Assembly (NCBI GenBank): GCA_001898935.1
Contig: MKVT01000001.1
Span: forward strand, 1 to 64,000
Source: Paludibacter sp. 47-17
GTDB taxonomy: Bacteria; Bacteroidota; Bacteroidia; Bacteroidales; Paludibacteraceae
Direction: 5' to 3'
Length of the DNA: 64,000 nucleotides
Part shown: one piece after another, positions 45,179 to 56,248 of the stretch
Numbering within the stretch: position 1 is the stretch's first letter
Layout: each line of letters starts with the position of its first letter
Notes under the pieces: model-generated
What the model was told of the DNA's origin: nothing
The model's input: the letters and a program-made list of their open reading frames with translations, nothing else
Databases searched by the model: none
Program-made: the position numbers and the translations under genes

Positions 45179-46375
45179 TCAGGATTTAATTCGTTGCATT
45201 ACTTCGAAGCACATGCGGCTGTTGTGGTACGGGCATTTCCAGAATCCGGCTTTATCGTTCACCGTATCGGGTTGTCCTTCTGGGCTGGCTGCCCAAAACC
45301 ATTCGCCCTGTTGCCGGTCGATGAGGTACAGTTTGACGTATTCCCAGGTGTCGAGTACCTGCTGAGCATATTTTTCGTCGCCACTAATGGAATAGGCATT
45401 GTAGAAACCCACCATTGCTTCGGCCTGTACCCACCAGTCGCGGTTGGAGTCGGTGTGGCCGGTGGCAGGATCGGTTTCGTTGATAAGCGACCCATCGGGT
45501 TGCCATCCCTCGGCAGCCGCAGCGGTCACCCATACCGATCGCTGTTCTACCTTGCGGAGTAAGGCTTTGTCGCCCAGCACCTCCGCTGCTTCCACCAGTA
45601 GCCATGCCGCTTCAATATCGTGCCCGTAGGAGATCCGCTGCGATTTGCGGTTCCATTCTTCGTCAAAAAATAAGCTGAGATGATGTGTCTGCTGATTCAG
45701 AATGTTGCTGAGAAACAGCTCGATAAGATTATGGAGCTGTTTCCGCAGCACATCATCTTTCCATACACGAAACAGATTGGTATAGGCTTCCAGAATGTGC
45801 AAATGGGTATTCATGGTTTTCTTCTCGTTGGCGTCTTTAGCGCTCAACCTCCGGTCGTCGAGCAGCTGCCAATCGCGGCTATAGGCTTCGAAATAACCGT
45901 TTTTCTCCTTGTCGAAGCTTTTTTCTTCTATAAGATGAAAAAGTTGCCGGGCATTGGCCAACGCCCGGTTGTCGCCCGTAGCCCGGAAATATTCAGTAAA
46001 TGCATAGGCGAAAAAGGCCTGTGCGTAGATTTGTTTTTTTGGATCCTTCACGCTGCCGTCGGGATTCAGTTCCCAGTACGTTCCACCCTGTTCGGGGTCG
46101 ATAAAGTGTTGCTGGATATAATCGAAGGCGCGGGTAGCAAAAGGCAGATACAGTTCGTTTTTCAGCTGTCGGACTGCCGATGAAAAGGTCCAGAGAATAC
46201 GCGCGTTCAAAACACCTCCCCTGGATGCATCGCCTTTGAGTTCGCCTTTTCCGTCGATACGCCCGTGAAAGCCTCCCGTCCGGTCGTCGGGCATATGCTC
46301 CATCCACCAGGGTAATATATTGTGAAGCAATTCTTCGCGGACTTCCTGGCGCAGGTTTAAAAGATTGTATTTCAT
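45179..46375 (-). CDS. Cellobiose/mannobiose 2-epimerase
   Basis: The protein has 398 residues from the ATG at 46375; the open frame extends 12 codons upstream without support. It is an (alpha/alpha)6-barrel of the N-acylglucosamine 2-epimerase superfamily that epimerises the reducing sugar of beta-1,4 disaccharides. The three catalytic histidines of cellobiose 2-epimerases are identifiable: NTHLHILEAY (near 183), YGHDIEAAWLL (near 250) and CPYHNSRMCFEV (near 385). With GH130 in the same operon the likely job is mannobiose to mannosyl-glucose, as described for Bacteroides fragilis. It lacks a signal peptide, so it is cytoplasmic. Confidence 0.9.
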   Translation of the reverse strand: MKYNLLNLRQEVREELLHNILPWWMEHMPDDRTGGFHGRIDGKGELKGDASRGGVLNARILWTFSSAVRQLKNELYLPFATRAFDYIQQHFIDPEQGGTYWELNPDGSVKDPKKQIYAQAFFAYAFTEYFRATGDNRALANARQLFHLIEEKSFDKEKNGYFEAYSRDWQLLDDRRLSAKDANEKKTMNTHLHILEAYTNLFRVWKDDVLRKQLHNLIELFLSNILNQQTHHLSLFFDEEWNRKSQRISYGHDIEAAWLLVEAAEVLGDKALLRKVEQRSVWVTAAAAEGWQPDGSLINETDPATGHTDSNRDWWVQAEAMVGFYNAYSISGDEKYAQQVLDTWEYVKLYLIDRQQGEWFWAASPEGQPDTVNDKAGFWKCPYHNSRMCFEVMQRIKS

Positions 46376-46426
46376 TGAGTCGTTAATTATTAAAGGGTAC
46401 CGGGCTGTCATGAAAGAACAAGCGGT

Positions 46427-49039
46427 CTAAAGGGTTATTGTATAGTGAATGGTGCTGCCTTTGGGGAGTACCGGCAAAAGGAATCCCGCCCCCGCGTTTT
46501 GCAGGGATTTCTCCTTCCGCCCGCCGGATATGCTTGCCGTAAGGACTTCATGCTGCATTGCCGGAGCATCGCCATGCACTTCTACCTTCATGTCCGCTGC
46601 ACTACTCTTTTGTTTTCCTTCCGGATTCAGAATCGTGATGTTGTAAGTCGCACCACGGAATTTTCGTTGTATGGAAAACTCTTTCCACTCGCCGGGTATG
46701 CACGGATCCACTACAAGCCCGTCGTAGGCAGGCCTTATGCCCAGGATATACTGCGAAACGGCATAAAAATTCCAGGCCGCGGTGCCGGTGAGCCACGAAT
46801 TTTTAGCTTCTCCGGGCTTAAAGGCATCTTTTCCGGCTATCATCTGGGCGTATACATAGGGCTCTACTTTGTGCAGTTCCGAACGATGCTCGGTGTACGA
46901 CGGACAAATCTTGCGGAAGTATTCCCAGGCCTGGCGGCCGCGTCCCAGCATTGTTTCGCCGATGATGATCCACGGATTGTTGTGGCAGAAAATCCCCGCA
47001 TTCTCCTTGTACCCGGGAGGGTAACTCGAAATCTCGCCGTATTCGATGTAATATTTGGTGAATGCCGGATTGTTCAACACGATTCCGTGTTCACAATCGA
47101 GGCGTTCCTTCACCGAGTCAAGCGCTTTTTCGGTCAGCCCTTCTTCGCTCCCGATGCCCGCCATGCTGCACCAGCCGTTCGATTCGATAAAAATCTGTCC
47201 CTCTTCGTTTTCTTTCGATCCCACTTTGCGGCCGTAATAATCGTACGCTCTCAGAAACCATTCGCCGTCCCAGCCATGTTCGCGGATGGCCTGCTCCATG
47301 GCCTGTACATGCCGGCGGGCCCGCAGAGCTTCGGCGCGCAATTCCTCCGCGCGCAATACGGCAACAAGTCGTAAGCTTTCGCCGGCAGCATGTGCAGTGG
47401 GTTCGTTTTCGGGAAAACTACCGTTTTCTTCCCGCTTTGCCAGTGTTTCGCACAACTCGGCATAATCGCGCCCGTACACCACGAACAATCCGGCTATCAT
47501 CACGCTTTCGGCCTGTGTGCCTTCGGTCTTGTTTTCGGTGGTTTGAAAACTCTCGTTCGGATCGTTCGAAAAACAATTCAGGTTCAGGCAGTCGTTCCAG
47601 TCGGCACGGCCGATCAGCGGGAGTCCATGTGGTCCCAGGTTATTGATTACATGATCGAACGATACACGCAGGTGATGGAACAACGGGACTTCACTTCCCG
47701 GCCGGTTGTCGAAGGGCACGGGCTCATCGAGGATGCCGAAATCGCCGGTTTCTTTCAGGTAGGCGGTAGTGCCGAGGATCAGCCACATCGGGTCGTCGTT
47801 GAATCCCTGACCAATCTCGTTGTTTCCCTTTTTGGTGAGGGGTTGATACTGATGGTAGCATCCTCCGTCGGGGAACTGTGTGGAGGCGATATCGATGATA
47901 CGTTCGCGGGCGCGTTCGGGGATCTGGTGTACGAACCCGATAAGGTCCTGGTTCGAGTCGCGGAATCCCATGCCGCGACCGATGCCGCTTTCGAAAAAGG
48001 AAGCCGAACGTGAGAAACAGAAGGTAATCATACACTGGTACTGATTCCAGGTATTGACCATACGGTCGAGCTTTTCTTCGCCGGTTGTTACCCGGAATAC
48101 GCTGAGCAACTCGTCCCAATAGTTCCGTAATCGGGCCAGCGCAGCTGCTACTTTCCGGGGCGAGTCGAAGCGAGCCAGGGTTTCACGGGCTTTTTTCTTG
48201 TTGATAATATTCTTGCTTTCCCATTTCTCGTCATCGGCATTTTCGGCATAGCCCAGCACAAAAACCAGCTGCCGGCTTTCGCCGGGAGCCAGTTCCACCT
48301 CGATATAATGCGAAGCGACGGGCGACCAGCCATGCGCTTCGGAGTTCCGCGGAGCCCCCTCCAGCACGGTTTGCGGTTCATCGAACCCGTTGTAAAGTCC
48401 GAAAAATGTCTCGCGGTCGGTGTCGTACCCCTGGATGGCTACGTTTACGCCATAATAGGAATAATGATTGCGGCGCTCTTTGTATTCGGTTTTATGATAC
48501 AGCACCGAACCGTCGATTTCCACTTCGCCGGTCGAAAAGTTGCGTTGGAAATTCTCCATGTCGGTGGCGGCATTCCAGAGCGCCCACTCGACAAACGAAA
48601 ATAGCTGAAGCGATTTATGCTCCTTGCTGTGGTTCGTGAGGGTGAGCTGTTGAATTTCGGCATGGGTTTTTAAGGGCACGAAATACAACACCTCGGCGGT
48701 CACTCCGTTTTTCGAGCCTTTCAATACCGTATAGTTCATCCCGTGGCGGCATTCGTAGGCGTCGAGTTCCGTTTTGCAGGGTTTCCAGCCCGGGTTCCAG
48801 ACGGTATTCCCCTCTTTTATGTAAAAATACTTTCCCCCGCTGTCCATCGGCACATTGTTGTACCGGTAGCGCGTGATGCGGCGGAATTTGGCATCTTTGT
48901 AAAACGAATAGCCTCCCGCTGTGTTGGATATCAGGCTGAAAAAGTCTTCGTTGCCTAAATAATTGATCCAGGGCCACGGGGTGCGTGGGTTGGTAATGAC
49001 GTATTCACGCCGGGCGTCGTCGAAATATCCGAATTGCAT
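46427..49039 (-). CDS. GH94 cellobiose-type phosphorylase
   Basis: The protein has 870 residues, about 50 longer than well-known cellobiose phosphorylases. It would split cellobiose with phosphate into glucose-1-phosphate and glucose. The N-terminal beta-sandwich begins [16 protein letters not shown]. The catalytic region has [13 protein letters not shown] (near 350-362) and the general acid aspartate in [12 protein letters not shown] (near 488), and the C-terminal [17 protein letters not shown] is typical. There is no signal peptide, so it is cytoplasmic. In this PUL it would use cellobiose or related disaccharides released from glucomannan. It lies two bases after the symporter gene. Confidence 0.9.
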   Translation of the reverse strand: MQFGYFDDARREYVITNPRTPWPWINYLGNEDFFSLISNTAGGYSFYKDAKFRRITRYRYNNVPMDSGGKYFYIKEGNTVWNPGWKPCKTELDAYECRHGMNYTVLKGSKNGVTAEVLYFVPLKTHAEIQQLTLTNHSKEHKSLQLFSFVEWALWNAATDMENFQRNFSTGEVEIDGSVLYHKTEYKERRNHYSYYGVNVAIQGYDTDRETFFGLYNGFDEPQTVLEGAPRNSEAHGWSPVASHYIEVELAPGESRQLVFVLGYAENADDEKWESKNIINKKKARETLARFDSPRKVAAALARLRNYWDELLSVFRVTTGEEKLDRMVNTWNQYQCMITFCFSRSASFFESGIGRGMGFRDSNQDLIGFVHQIPERARERIIDIASTQFPDGGCYHQYQPLTKKGNNEIGQGFNDDPMWLILGTTAYLKETGDFGILDEPVPFDNRPGSEVPLFHHLRVSFDHVINNLGPHGLPLIGRADWNDCLNLNCFSNDPNESFQTTENKTEGTQAESVMIAGLFVVYGRDYAELCETLAKREENGSFPENEPTAHAAGESLRLVAVLRAEELRAEALRARRHVQAMEQAIREHGWDGEWFLRAYDYYGRKVGSKENEEGQIFIESNGWCSMAGIGSEEGLTEKALDSVKERLDCEHGIVLNNPAFTKYYIEYGEISSYPPGYKENAGIFCHNNPWIIIGETMLGRGRQAWEYFRKICPSYTEHRSELHKVEPYVYAQMIAGKDAFKPGEAKNSWLTGTAAWNFYAVSQYILGIRPAYDGLVVDPCIPGEWKEFSIQRKFRGATYNITILNPEGKQKSSAADMKVEVHGDAPAMQHEVLTASISGGRKEKSLQNAGAGFLLPVLPKGSTIHYTITL

Positions 49040-49041
49040 GG

Positions 49042-50883
49042 TTAATCTTCTAATTTATCGTACCAGTTTTTCTTTAACACCACCGAAGCCACTCCCACCA
49101 GCATCAGCGCGATAGCTGCCGGCACCAGTTGTTTTACAACCAGGTAGATGGGGGCTGCCACCAGCGCGGTTTGCCACAGGATTCCCACCGCCACGTTCAG
49201 CATGTCGCGGCCAAAGGCCGTATTCTTCCTGAACGCAGGATTTTCGGCAGCTACCTGTGCGTGAACCGGTCCCCAGAAACCCCAGGGCCGGGTTTTGGCA
49301 TAGAAATTTTTCAGCACTTCGGTGTCGGTAGCCGGTGCCGTGTAGGTTCCGTAAACACATCCGATAAGGGAGAATACTAAAATGATGGGGAAGTAGTAGA
49401 GCGGGAGCAGGGTATTGACCACCGGCACGTAAGGCAGGATAAGCGCGGGAATCAATCCGCCTATCATCCCCCAGGCAAAGCCCTTGCTGTTGAACCGCCA
49501 CCAGTGCCATTTCAGGATATTGGCAGCAATATAACTTCCGTAAAGAGCGCCTGTGACCCATTGCAGAACGCTGTTCACATTTTCGGCCAGTACGCCGAAA
49601 AGCATGCTGACGATTACCACCACGATGCCTACGATGATATTCGCGCGGTTCGACTGCTTCGCGGTAGCCCGGGGTTTCAGGTATTTGATGTAGATATCGT
49701 TCACTATATAAGCCTGAGCGGCATTCAGGGTGCCGGCAAAAGTCGACATAAAGGCGGCGAGCAATCCGGCGAGGATGAGTCCGACCAGTCCGGCCGGGAT
49801 CCAGGGATGGGCGATGACGGCGGGTAATACCAGTTCAAAATCGACGGTCCCGTTCACAGTGGTGATTTGTGCTTTTATTTCGTCAAAAATGATCAGTCCG
49901 ATTACGGCGATACCGGCAATCATCAGGTAGCGCACCGGCATGAGGATTACCGACACGAAGCCGCTCATGAGCGAAGCTTCGCGCGGCGATTTGGCAGAGA
50001 GAATTTTTTGCATATCGTACGTGGGTGCCGGTCCGGCGATGCTGGCCAGGATACCTTTCATCAATACCATTCCGAAGAAAAGGGAGAAAAGCTCGTAGCC
50101 ATCGTTTTGAATCGTGGTGTTGAACTCTGCAAACTTGCCGGTCCAGTCGAGATCGAGCCGGGTGCCGAAGCCGGGCGAAAACCATCCGTCGGGAAGCAGG
50201 GCGTAAAAATCAATCACGTTAAGGTGCACCATGGCAATCGCCGCGATTGCAACCGAGGCGAGGGTCATGATCGCATACTGCGCCACATCGGCCCATACGA
50301 TACTCATCATGCCCCCCATCAAGGCATAAAATACGGCAAACAAGGTGAAAACGATGCCCCATACATGCGGCACATAAGCATCGGGTACAAAGCTCAAAGA
50401 GGGGAACAGGGTTTTCAGCGGCAGGAAGATCTCGATAAATTTTCCCATGCCGATAAAACCGTAGGCCAACATGCTCAGACACACCAGAATGGCGAAGATT
50501 ACGATGATCCAGTGGGAAGTAACGGCTCCGCGGTCGTTCCCGAAACGGAAGCCGATCCACTGCGCTCCGGTGGTTACTTCCGACCGCCGCAGCCAGGCCG
50601 AAAGGTAAATCATCAGAAAAATCTGGTTGAATACCGGCCACAGCCAGGGGATGTAAATGCTTTTGATTCCATAGATCACGGTAATGGCCACCAGCCACAC
50701 GGTACCCGAAATGTCGAACATCCCCGAAGCGTTGGAAAGCCCGAGCATGTACCAGGGAATCGTTTTCCCTCCCAACAGGTACGATTCGAGGTTGCGCGAG
50801 GCGCGTTGCTTGAGATAAAAGCCGATAAAAATGAGCAAACCGAGATAAAGGCCGATGATGGCAAAGTCGAGTGTGGTGAGCAT
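49042..50883 (-). CDS. Sodium/sugar symporter (SSS family)
   Basis: The protein has 613 residues with about 14 predicted membrane helices in the inner membrane. Family features are [20 protein letters not shown] (residues 32-51), [10 protein letters not shown] (near 106-115) and the [21 protein letters not shown] region (near 372-392). It probably imports mannobiose, cellobiose or mannosyl-glucose with sodium. A related symporter accompanies the GH130/epimerase genes in the Bacteroides fragilis mannan cluster. It lies between the two phosphorylase genes, which fits import of their substrates. Confidence 0.88.
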   Translation of the reverse strand: MLTTLDFAIIGLYLGLLIFIGFYLKQRASRNLESYLLGGKTIPWYMLGLSNASGMFDISGTVWLVAITVIYGIKSIYIPWLWPVFNQIFLMIYLSAWLRRSEVTTGAQWIGFRFGNDRGAVTSHWIIVIFAILVCLSMLAYGFIGMGKFIEIFLPLKTLFPSLSFVPDAYVPHVWGIVFTLFAVFYALMGGMMSIVWADVAQYAIMTLASVAIAAIAMVHLNVIDFYALLPDGWFSPGFGTRLDLDWTGKFAEFNTTIQNDGYELFSLFFGMVLMKGILASIAGPAPTYDMQKILSAKSPREASLMSGFVSVILMPVRYLMIAGIAVIGLIIFDEIKAQITTVNGTVDFELVLPAVIAHPWIPAGLVGLILAGLLAAFMSTFAGTLNAAQAYIVNDIYIKYLKPRATAKQSNRANIIVGIVVVIVSMLFGVLAENVNSVLQWVTGALYGSYIAANILKWHWWRFNSKGFAWGMIGGLIPALILPYVPVVNTLLPLYYFPIILVFSLIGCVYGTYTAPATDTEVLKNFYAKTRPWGFWGPVHAQVAAENPAFRKNTAFGRDMLNVAVGILWQTALVAAPIYLVVKQLVPAAIALMLVGVASVVLKKNWYDKLED

Positions 50884-50953
50884 GGTAGTGTATTTTCAGA
50901 TGTTGGGGGTAAAAATACGGAATTAGCTGTTCGGTGAACGGGCTGGTTTGTTA

Positions 50954-52144
50954 TTAAAATGGGTTGAAATTGTTGCCCCGTTCACTGCGGTTTTTCTCCA
51001 CCATCTTTTTGATGTTTTCCACCGACATTGCCGACCGGTAACCATCCGCAGGCGTATTCAGCACGTAATCCAGCAATTTCCCGATCGTCGATGTAGCGAC
51101 ATGCATACGGGTATCCGATGATGCATAGTAGATGTACACGGTGCCATCTTCATCGGCAATCCATCCGTTGGTAAACAGTACGTTCGATACATCGCCTGTG
51201 CGTTCATCGCCTTCAGGCGCCATAAAATGCCCTGCCGGTTCGGCGATCAGTTTCGAGGGATCGTCGAGGTCGGTGAGGTAAAGATACAAAACGTAGCGGA
51301 GTCCGGCTGCACAGCCCCTCACACCATGGGCCAGGTGCAACCATCCTTTTTCGGTTTTGATAGGATGCGGACCTTCGCCGTTTTTCATTTCTTTGATGGT
51401 GTGATAATACCGGTGGTTGATAATTTTCTCGTCCGTTACTTCCGCCTTCGTAATATCGTCGATCAGTGCCCACCCTATACCGCCTCCGCTTCCGGTGTCG
51501 ATAAAACCGTCCTGTGGCCGGGTATACAGAGCATATTTACCCTCCACAAATTCGGGATGCAGCACCACGTTGCGTTGCTGACTGCGGGTTTTCAGATCGG
51601 GCAGGCGCTCCCAGTGCACCAGATCTGTCGTGCGGGCAATACCGGCTGCAGCTACGGCCGACGACAAATCGCCTGCCGGCGCTTTCGGATCTCTACGTTC
51701 GCTACAGAATATACCGTAAATCCAGCCGTCTTCGTGGGCCGTCAGCCGCATGTCGTACACATTGGTTTCGGGATCATCGGTTTCGGGCATCGTTACCGGT
51801 TCGTCCCAAAACCGGAAATTGTCGATTCCATTATCGCTTTCGGCCACCGCGAAGAACGACTTGCGGTCGTTGCCTTCCACGCGTACCACCAGCAGGTACT
51901 TGCCGTTCCATTTGATAGCTCCCGAGTTCAGTGTCGCATTAATTCCGATTCGCTCCATCAGGTACGGATTGGATTCGGGATTAAAGTCGTACCGCCAATG
52001 TAAAGGAGCATGGGCGCTGGTAAGAATAGGATTCACATAGCGATCGTAAATGCCGTTACCGCCTTCCTGTTTTGCATTTTTCTTCGATAATAATGCCTCG
52101 TGTGCGGCCTTCAACTCTTGCAATGCAGTATAGAATTCGTTCAT
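50954..52144 (-). CDS. 4-O-beta-mannosylglucose phosphorylase (GH130)
   Basis: The protein has 396 residues, close to the 390 of Bacteroides fragilis MGP. It is a five-bladed propeller enzyme that phosphorolyses Man-beta-1,4-Glc to mannose-1-phosphate and glucose. Features are [20 protein letters not shown] (residues 62-81), the catalytic aspartate in [10 protein letters not shown] (near 133), phosphate-binding basic residues in [12 protein letters not shown], and GRYYH-like [15 protein letters not shown]. The N-terminal helix (residues 1-25) is typical of subfamily 1. It is cytoplasmic and works directly downstream of the 2-epimerase. Confidence 0.93.
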   Translation of the reverse strand: MNEFYTALQELKAAHEALLSKKNAKQEGGNGIYDRYVNPILTSAHAPLHWRYDFNPESNPYLMERIGINATLNSGAIKWNGKYLLVVRVEGNDRKSFFAVAESDNGIDNFRFWDEPVTMPETDDPETNVYDMRLTAHEDGWIYGIFCSERRDPKAPAGDLSSAVAAAGIARTTDLVHWERLPDLKTRSQQRNVVLHPEFVEGKYALYTRPQDGFIDTGSGGGIGWALIDDITKAEVTDEKIINHRYYHTIKEMKNGEGPHPIKTEKGWLHLAHGVRGCAAGLRYVLYLYLTDLDDPSKLIAEPAGHFMAPEGDERTGDVSNVLFTNGWIADEDGTVYIYYASSDTRMHVATSTIGKLLDYVLNTPADGYRSAMSVENIKKMVEKNRSERGNNFNPF

Positions 52145-52148
52145 GGTT

Positions 52149-54479
52149 TTATTGTGCTTTTATATCGTTGATCATCAGAATTTCCTTTTTCTCGGTAAAT
52201 TTTTTGAAATCGCCGGCAGCAGGATGTCCCGGATAGGGCACGTAATGGTGATGTGCCATGGTGTATGCATTGCGCCAGAGCAATACATAGCTGAATTTGA
52301 AATCCTTTATGGCCGGGTACAATATTCCGGTGAAATACGTATCGATCACCACGCCTTCCAACCCGGTTTCGGCCAGTACGGGGATTTTATCGGTGTGTGC
52401 AGCGTAGTCGGTCACTACTTTTAATCCTGCTTGTATATCCCGGATGTATTTTTCGCGCGAACCTCGGGCTGCCGGATCGTAGAAGTAGGTGTCGAATCCG
52501 ACGACGTCGACCCATTCGTCGCCGGGATAGCGACTCAGCAACTCGTCGGTGGTACGGATGCCGGCCGGCGAGAAGCCGTAGAGGAGGTTATGAACGTTGC
52601 GTTTGTCGCGCAGGTGGCGCACGGTCATCCGGTAAAGCTCGTTGTACGCTTCGGGAGTGCATTGTTGGTTGCCCCACCAGAACCAGCCGCCGGTATGTTC
52701 GTGATACATCCTGAATATCAACGGGATGAGTTTGCCTTTGCTGTCTTTCAAATCTAAAAAGAAATCGGCTACACGATCGAGATATGCTACGAACCCTTCG
52801 TGGTGAATTCCGCCGGGAAGGATACTTGTTACTACGGTATCCTGTTGGCAGTCCCAGGCAGTTTTGCCGGTGGCGATATTATCGCTGTGCCAGCTGATGG
52901 TGTTGATGCCGCCCCGTTCGTGTACTTCACGAATCATGCGTTTCATATCGGTGAAATAAATGGAATCGAGGTTATAGCCGGCGCCGGTTTCGATATGCCC
53001 GATTTCCCAGCCGGTTACAGCCGGGTATTCGCCGGTACTATCTTTCACATCCGAGCGGTTTTTTTCGCCGTACCAGCCGTGTCCGTAGGCCGGATCGTCC
53101 TGATGTCCGAACATAATTCCCTTTTCCATGAGCAGTTTCATCCGGTTGAATAACGCTACGGTTTGCGGGAGGGCATTTATATCGGCCATCACAGGCCGGT
53201 GGCGCAGCAGCGCATTGTATTTTTTGATAAGCGGTACCGTGGTATCGGTGTCGTAAACACCATTCAAGCCTTGTTCTTCCTGTGCCGGATCGCCCAGGTA
53301 ATCGTCGCCTTTTTGCCAGAATTCGTTTGAGGGCCGGCCGAATCCGGCCCACGACCAGAAATTACAGCCGGCGAGCAGGTCGTTGCGTCGCCTTGCTTCC
53401 AGAATTTGCTCAAACACCGATTCATAATAGGCATCGCGCAACCGGGTGGGTTGGTCGGGGGTATACCGGTGGGTATCGCGTGGAAACCCGAACTCTTCCA
53501 GCACAGCTGGTTTTTTAAGCCGCCGGGCCACTTCCAGGTGCAGGTCGATATAGGCTTTTGTATTGTCAATAGCTTGTTGGAGTGTCCCCTTCATATTGCC
53601 GGTATCGATCCAACTCCAGTTTTTCGGCCAGATGTGGAAGGTGAGGTAATCGATGTTGGGATCGGCATGCAGCTGTTCCCACAGCGCGATATCCTGTTCG
53701 CAACCGTGTTTTCCTTCCGAACCCAGGCTCACCAGGTGATGGGGATCCAGCGCTTTGATATGGGCAGCTATCGCACCGATCCAGCGGGCAAATGCCGCTT
53801 TGTTTTCGTTGGAAAAGGCCCGCGGCTCATTGCCGATTTGCCAGGAAAAGAGGGTGGGGTCGTCGGTGTATTTTTGGCCGGTATAGCGGTTGGTACGGGT
53901 GACGACCCGGGTAATGTGGTTTTTCAGCATCTCGTGGCAGGCATCGCAATGCGCATAGTGCTTCACGTATTCCATGTAGGCCGGCCAGCCGTCGACCGCC
54001 GGAATCGGATTGTTGCCTTTTCCCGCCCAGTTGAGGTATTGGCTGTAACCGCCCGACCATTCCCAGGAATTGGTGAAGTAAAGCACGGCTTTCATGCCGC
54101 GTTTGCCCATCTCGGCCATCAGAAAGTCGAGCCCGTCGAACAGGGTGTCGTTGTACACTCCCGGAGCAGTTTGCAAGGAGGGTTCTACCTTGGCAGGCAC
54201 TCCGTTTTCGCCATCGGCGCCAATCAGGATACGCAGATTGTCGATTCCGTTCGAATGCAGGAAATCGAGCTCACGGATCAGGCGCTCGCGATTGCCTCCT
54301 GGGCCGGTGGAGCCAAGGATGGCGCCGTACCAGAAGTTGGTGCCCACGTAATAATAGGGTTGTCCGCCGATCATAAATTGATGGTTGCCGATGGTTACGA
54401 ATTCAGTTGGCCGTAGTGTAGCACTGCACGAGCACAGAACGATCGAGACCAACCATACAAACGGTAGGTAATAACGCAT
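52149..54479 (-). CDS. Double mannanase: GH5 and GH26 domains, lipoprotein
   Basis: The protein has 776 residues. A lipoprotein signal ends at VLCSCS (residues 14-19). Residues about 28-425 are a GH5_7-type beta-mannanase: acid/base glutamate in QIGNEPRAF (near 216) and nucleophile in VLEEFGFPR (near 328), with [11 protein letters not shown]. Residues about 430-760 are a GH26 beta-mannanase: acid/base in [12 protein letters not shown] (near 614) and nucleophile in LAETGLEG (near 717). Both catalytic pairs are intact, so the chain should carry two independent endo-mannanase sites at the cell surface or in the periplasm. It is followed four bases later by the GH130 gene. Confidence 0.9.
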   Translation of the reverse strand: MRYYLPFVWLVSIVLCSCSATLRPTEFVTIGNHQFMIGGQPYYYVGTNFWYGAILGSTGPGGNRERLIRELDFLHSNGIDNLRILIGADGENGVPAKVEPSLQTAPGVYNDTLFDGLDFLMAEMGKRGMKAVLYFTNSWEWSGGYSQYLNWAGKGNNPIPAVDGWPAYMEYVKHYAHCDACHEMLKNHITRVVTRTNRYTGQKYTDDPTLFSWQIGNEPRAFSNENKAAFARWIGAIAAHIKALDPHHLVSLGSEGKHGCEQDIALWEQLHADPNIDYLTFHIWPKNWSWIDTGNMKGTLQQAIDNTKAYIDLHLEVARRLKKPAVLEEFGFPRDTHRYTPDQPTRLRDAYYESVFEQILEARRRNDLLAGCNFWSWAGFGRPSNEFWQKGDDYLGDPAQEEQGLNGVYDTDTTVPLIKKYNALLRHRPVMADINALPQTVALFNRMKLLMEKGIMFGHQDDPAYGHGWYGEKNRSDVKDSTGEYPAVTGWEIGHIETGAGYNLDSIYFTDMKRMIREVHERGGINTISWHSDNIATGKTAWDCQQDTVVTSILPGGIHHEGFVAYLDRVADFFLDLKDSKGKLIPLIFRMYHEHTGGWFWWGNQQCTPEAYNELYRMTVRHLRDKRNVHNLLYGFSPAGIRTTDELLSRYPGDEWVDVVGFDTYFYDPAARGSREKYIRDIQAGLKVVTDYAAHTDKIPVLAETGLEGVVIDTYFTGILYPAIKDFKFSYVLLWRNAYTMAHHHYVPYPGHPAAGDFKKFTEKKEILMINDIKAQ

Positions 54480-54497
54480 AACGCTCGGTCTTAACCA

Positions 54498-56228
54498 TTA
54501 ATACTTAATAATTGACCTGAAGAATTTCATCCGCTCTTCGTACCACGTCGCCGGGGTACTATGTGCCTGATCGCGATAGATCACCCATTTTTTCGGGGCA
54601 GCAATATTGTTGAATCCCGCGAAATTGGTATGTGGCGGGCACACTTCATCCTGAAGCCCGACGGCCATATATACCGGGCATTTGATGCGCGGCGCGAGGT
54701 TTTTAATATCGAAATAGCTCAGCACCTCGTACACTTTTTCCCAATCGGCATGAGGGGTGTTGTTCACGTATTCGGCTACGTCGCTGGCGGGCCAGTGTAC
54801 GATCTCAAAATAGTCGCGGTAGTCGCTCAGGAAGGGAATAGTGGGTGCTGCGGCTTTAATACGCGGATCGAGGGCGCAGGCGGCAAGGGTAAAGGCTCCA
54901 CCCTGACTGCCCCCTTCTGCAACAATTTTATCAGCATCCACTTCGGGACGTGAAACCAAAAAATCGATGGCCCGTACCAGGTCGAGGAAGGCGCCACGGT
55001 AATAATAGGTCTCTTTGGCAGCAAGACCCCAGTTGATCCATTTTCCGTACGCGCTTACCGGTTTCTGTATACCTTGTCCGCGTACCGAGAGAATGAATTC
55101 GCAAAATCCGGGATTTCCGTCGCTGTGCGGAAAATAAGCATCGGAACCATACCCCATGTACACCGCGATGGCCGGGTACCGGCCTGCTGCTTTAGGTGCA
55201 GCATAGTAACCTTCGATTTTGGTATGCAGGTACGACATCATCTCCACGTGATAGATATTTTTGGCTCCGGTCGATCGTTCGGGAATCAGGGTCATGCGAA
55301 AATCGGGTTTCACGAGCGCCAGATCGGCGAGCGATTTTTCCCAGAAGGCATCAAAATCGGGGCGTGCATCGACCGGTGAAAGAACCTTTTCGGGCTCGTA
55401 GCCGATGTTGAATTGATGGGCATCGCTGGCTGCTCCGTCTTTTTCGAGGTACAGTTTAAAGCGGTAAAAACCGGGTTCGGGCAGCTTGAAGTTGACGCGC
55501 TGGATTTTCTCCTGGCGCGAACCCAGTTTCACGGGAATCACCAGGCTGTCCACCGCGAGTCGTTTATCGGTCGTCAGCAGCACCACGATATTTAAACTGG
55601 CTTTCGCTTTTTGGGTATTTTTCAGCTTCAGTTCCATATACTGCGGCTCTCCGTCCTTAAACACCCATTCGTTGGCCGGAAAAGAATAACTGACCGAAAT
55701 GGCATCGGCAGCCGACATGGCCCGAAGGGTGGTTTGGGGCGTAAGGAGTCCGCCTCCGCCCCCGCCGTCGTATACCCTTACCGCCATCAGGTTGGGCTGT
55801 CCGAAGCGTATGAGCCGGGCAGGTACTATATAGCTTCGTTTTTCGCCGTACTTGCTTTGGTACGAGGGAGGCATCGTTCCTGTGGCGCCGATCAGCTGTC
55901 CGTTGAAATAAAATTCATCGGCATCGTCGGCATTGTCGTATTTCACCATTATACCTCCGTATTTCGTTACCGGTGCAGCCATAGTTGCAGGAATCACCAC
56001 CTGCTTGCGGTACCAGCCGAATCCGTCCAGGTCGGGATAACCCTGATTTTCCCAGCCGGACAAGGTCGAAATAGTTTTCCAGCTACTATCGTCGAAGCCG
56101 GGGAGGGCCCATTTCAACTCGTCGCCTGCGGCGAATTTCCACACATGGTCCGGTTTTATTTCCTGACCGGTAAGGCCGGTCGGACCCACCATCAGCAAGA
56201 CTGCAAAAAATACTACATTGATTCTCAT
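54498..56228 (-). CDS. CE7-type acetyl esterase with N-terminal sugar-binding domain
   Basis: The protein has 576 residues with an N-terminal signal peptide (MRINVVFFAVLLMVGPTGLTG). Residues 30-160 resemble the jelly-roll of glycoside hydrolase family 2-like sugar-binding domains (DDSSWKTI; DGFGWYRKQVVIP; FYFNGQLIG). From about residue 285 it is an acetyl-xylan-esterase/cephalosporin-C deacetylase (CE7) alpha/beta-hydrolase: the serine is in GGSQGGA (near 442), the aspartate in GLQDEVCPP (near 530) and the histidine in RDQAHS (near 560). It probably removes acetyl groups from glucomannan so that mannanases can act. The extra N-terminal domain is not part of simple CE7 proteins. Confidence 0.88.
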   Translation of the reverse strand: MRINVVFFAVLLMVGPTGLTGQEIKPDHVWKFAAGDELKWALPGFDDSSWKTISTLSGWENQGYPDLDGFGWYRKQVVIPATMAAPVTKYGGIMVKYDNADDADEFYFNGQLIGATGTMPPSYQSKYGEKRSYIVPARLIRFGQPNLMAVRVYDGGGGGGLLTPQTTLRAMSAADAISVSYSFPANEWVFKDGEPQYMELKLKNTQKAKASLNIVVLLTTDKRLAVDSLVIPVKLGSRQEKIQRVNFKLPEPGFYRFKLYLEKDGAASDAHQFNIGYEPEKVLSPVDARPDFDAFWEKSLADLALVKPDFRMTLIPERSTGAKNIYHVEMMSYLHTKIEGYYAAPKAAGRYPAIAVYMGYGSDAYFPHSDGNPGFCEFILSVRGQGIQKPVSAYGKWINWGLAAKETYYYRGAFLDLVRAIDFLVSRPEVDADKIVAEGGSQGGAFTLAACALDPRIKAAAPTIPFLSDYRDYFEIVHWPASDVAEYVNNTPHADWEKVYEVLSYFDIKNLAPRIKCPVYMAVGLQDEVCPPHTNFAGFNNIAAPKKWVIYRDQAHSTPATWYEERMKFFRSIIKY

Positions 56229-56248
56229 ATCGTTTAAAAATTTAATTG

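Noticed and set aside
49867-50937. 356-codon plus-strand frame opposite the symporter
   Set aside because: Antisense to a 14-helix transporter; the composition (many Gly, His, Gln, Glu, Asp) mirrors the hydrophobic codons of the real gene.
53406-54416. 336-codon plus-strand frame opposite the double mannanase
   Set aside because: Antisense to the GH5 domain, with no motif; the sense-strand catalytic residues are intact.
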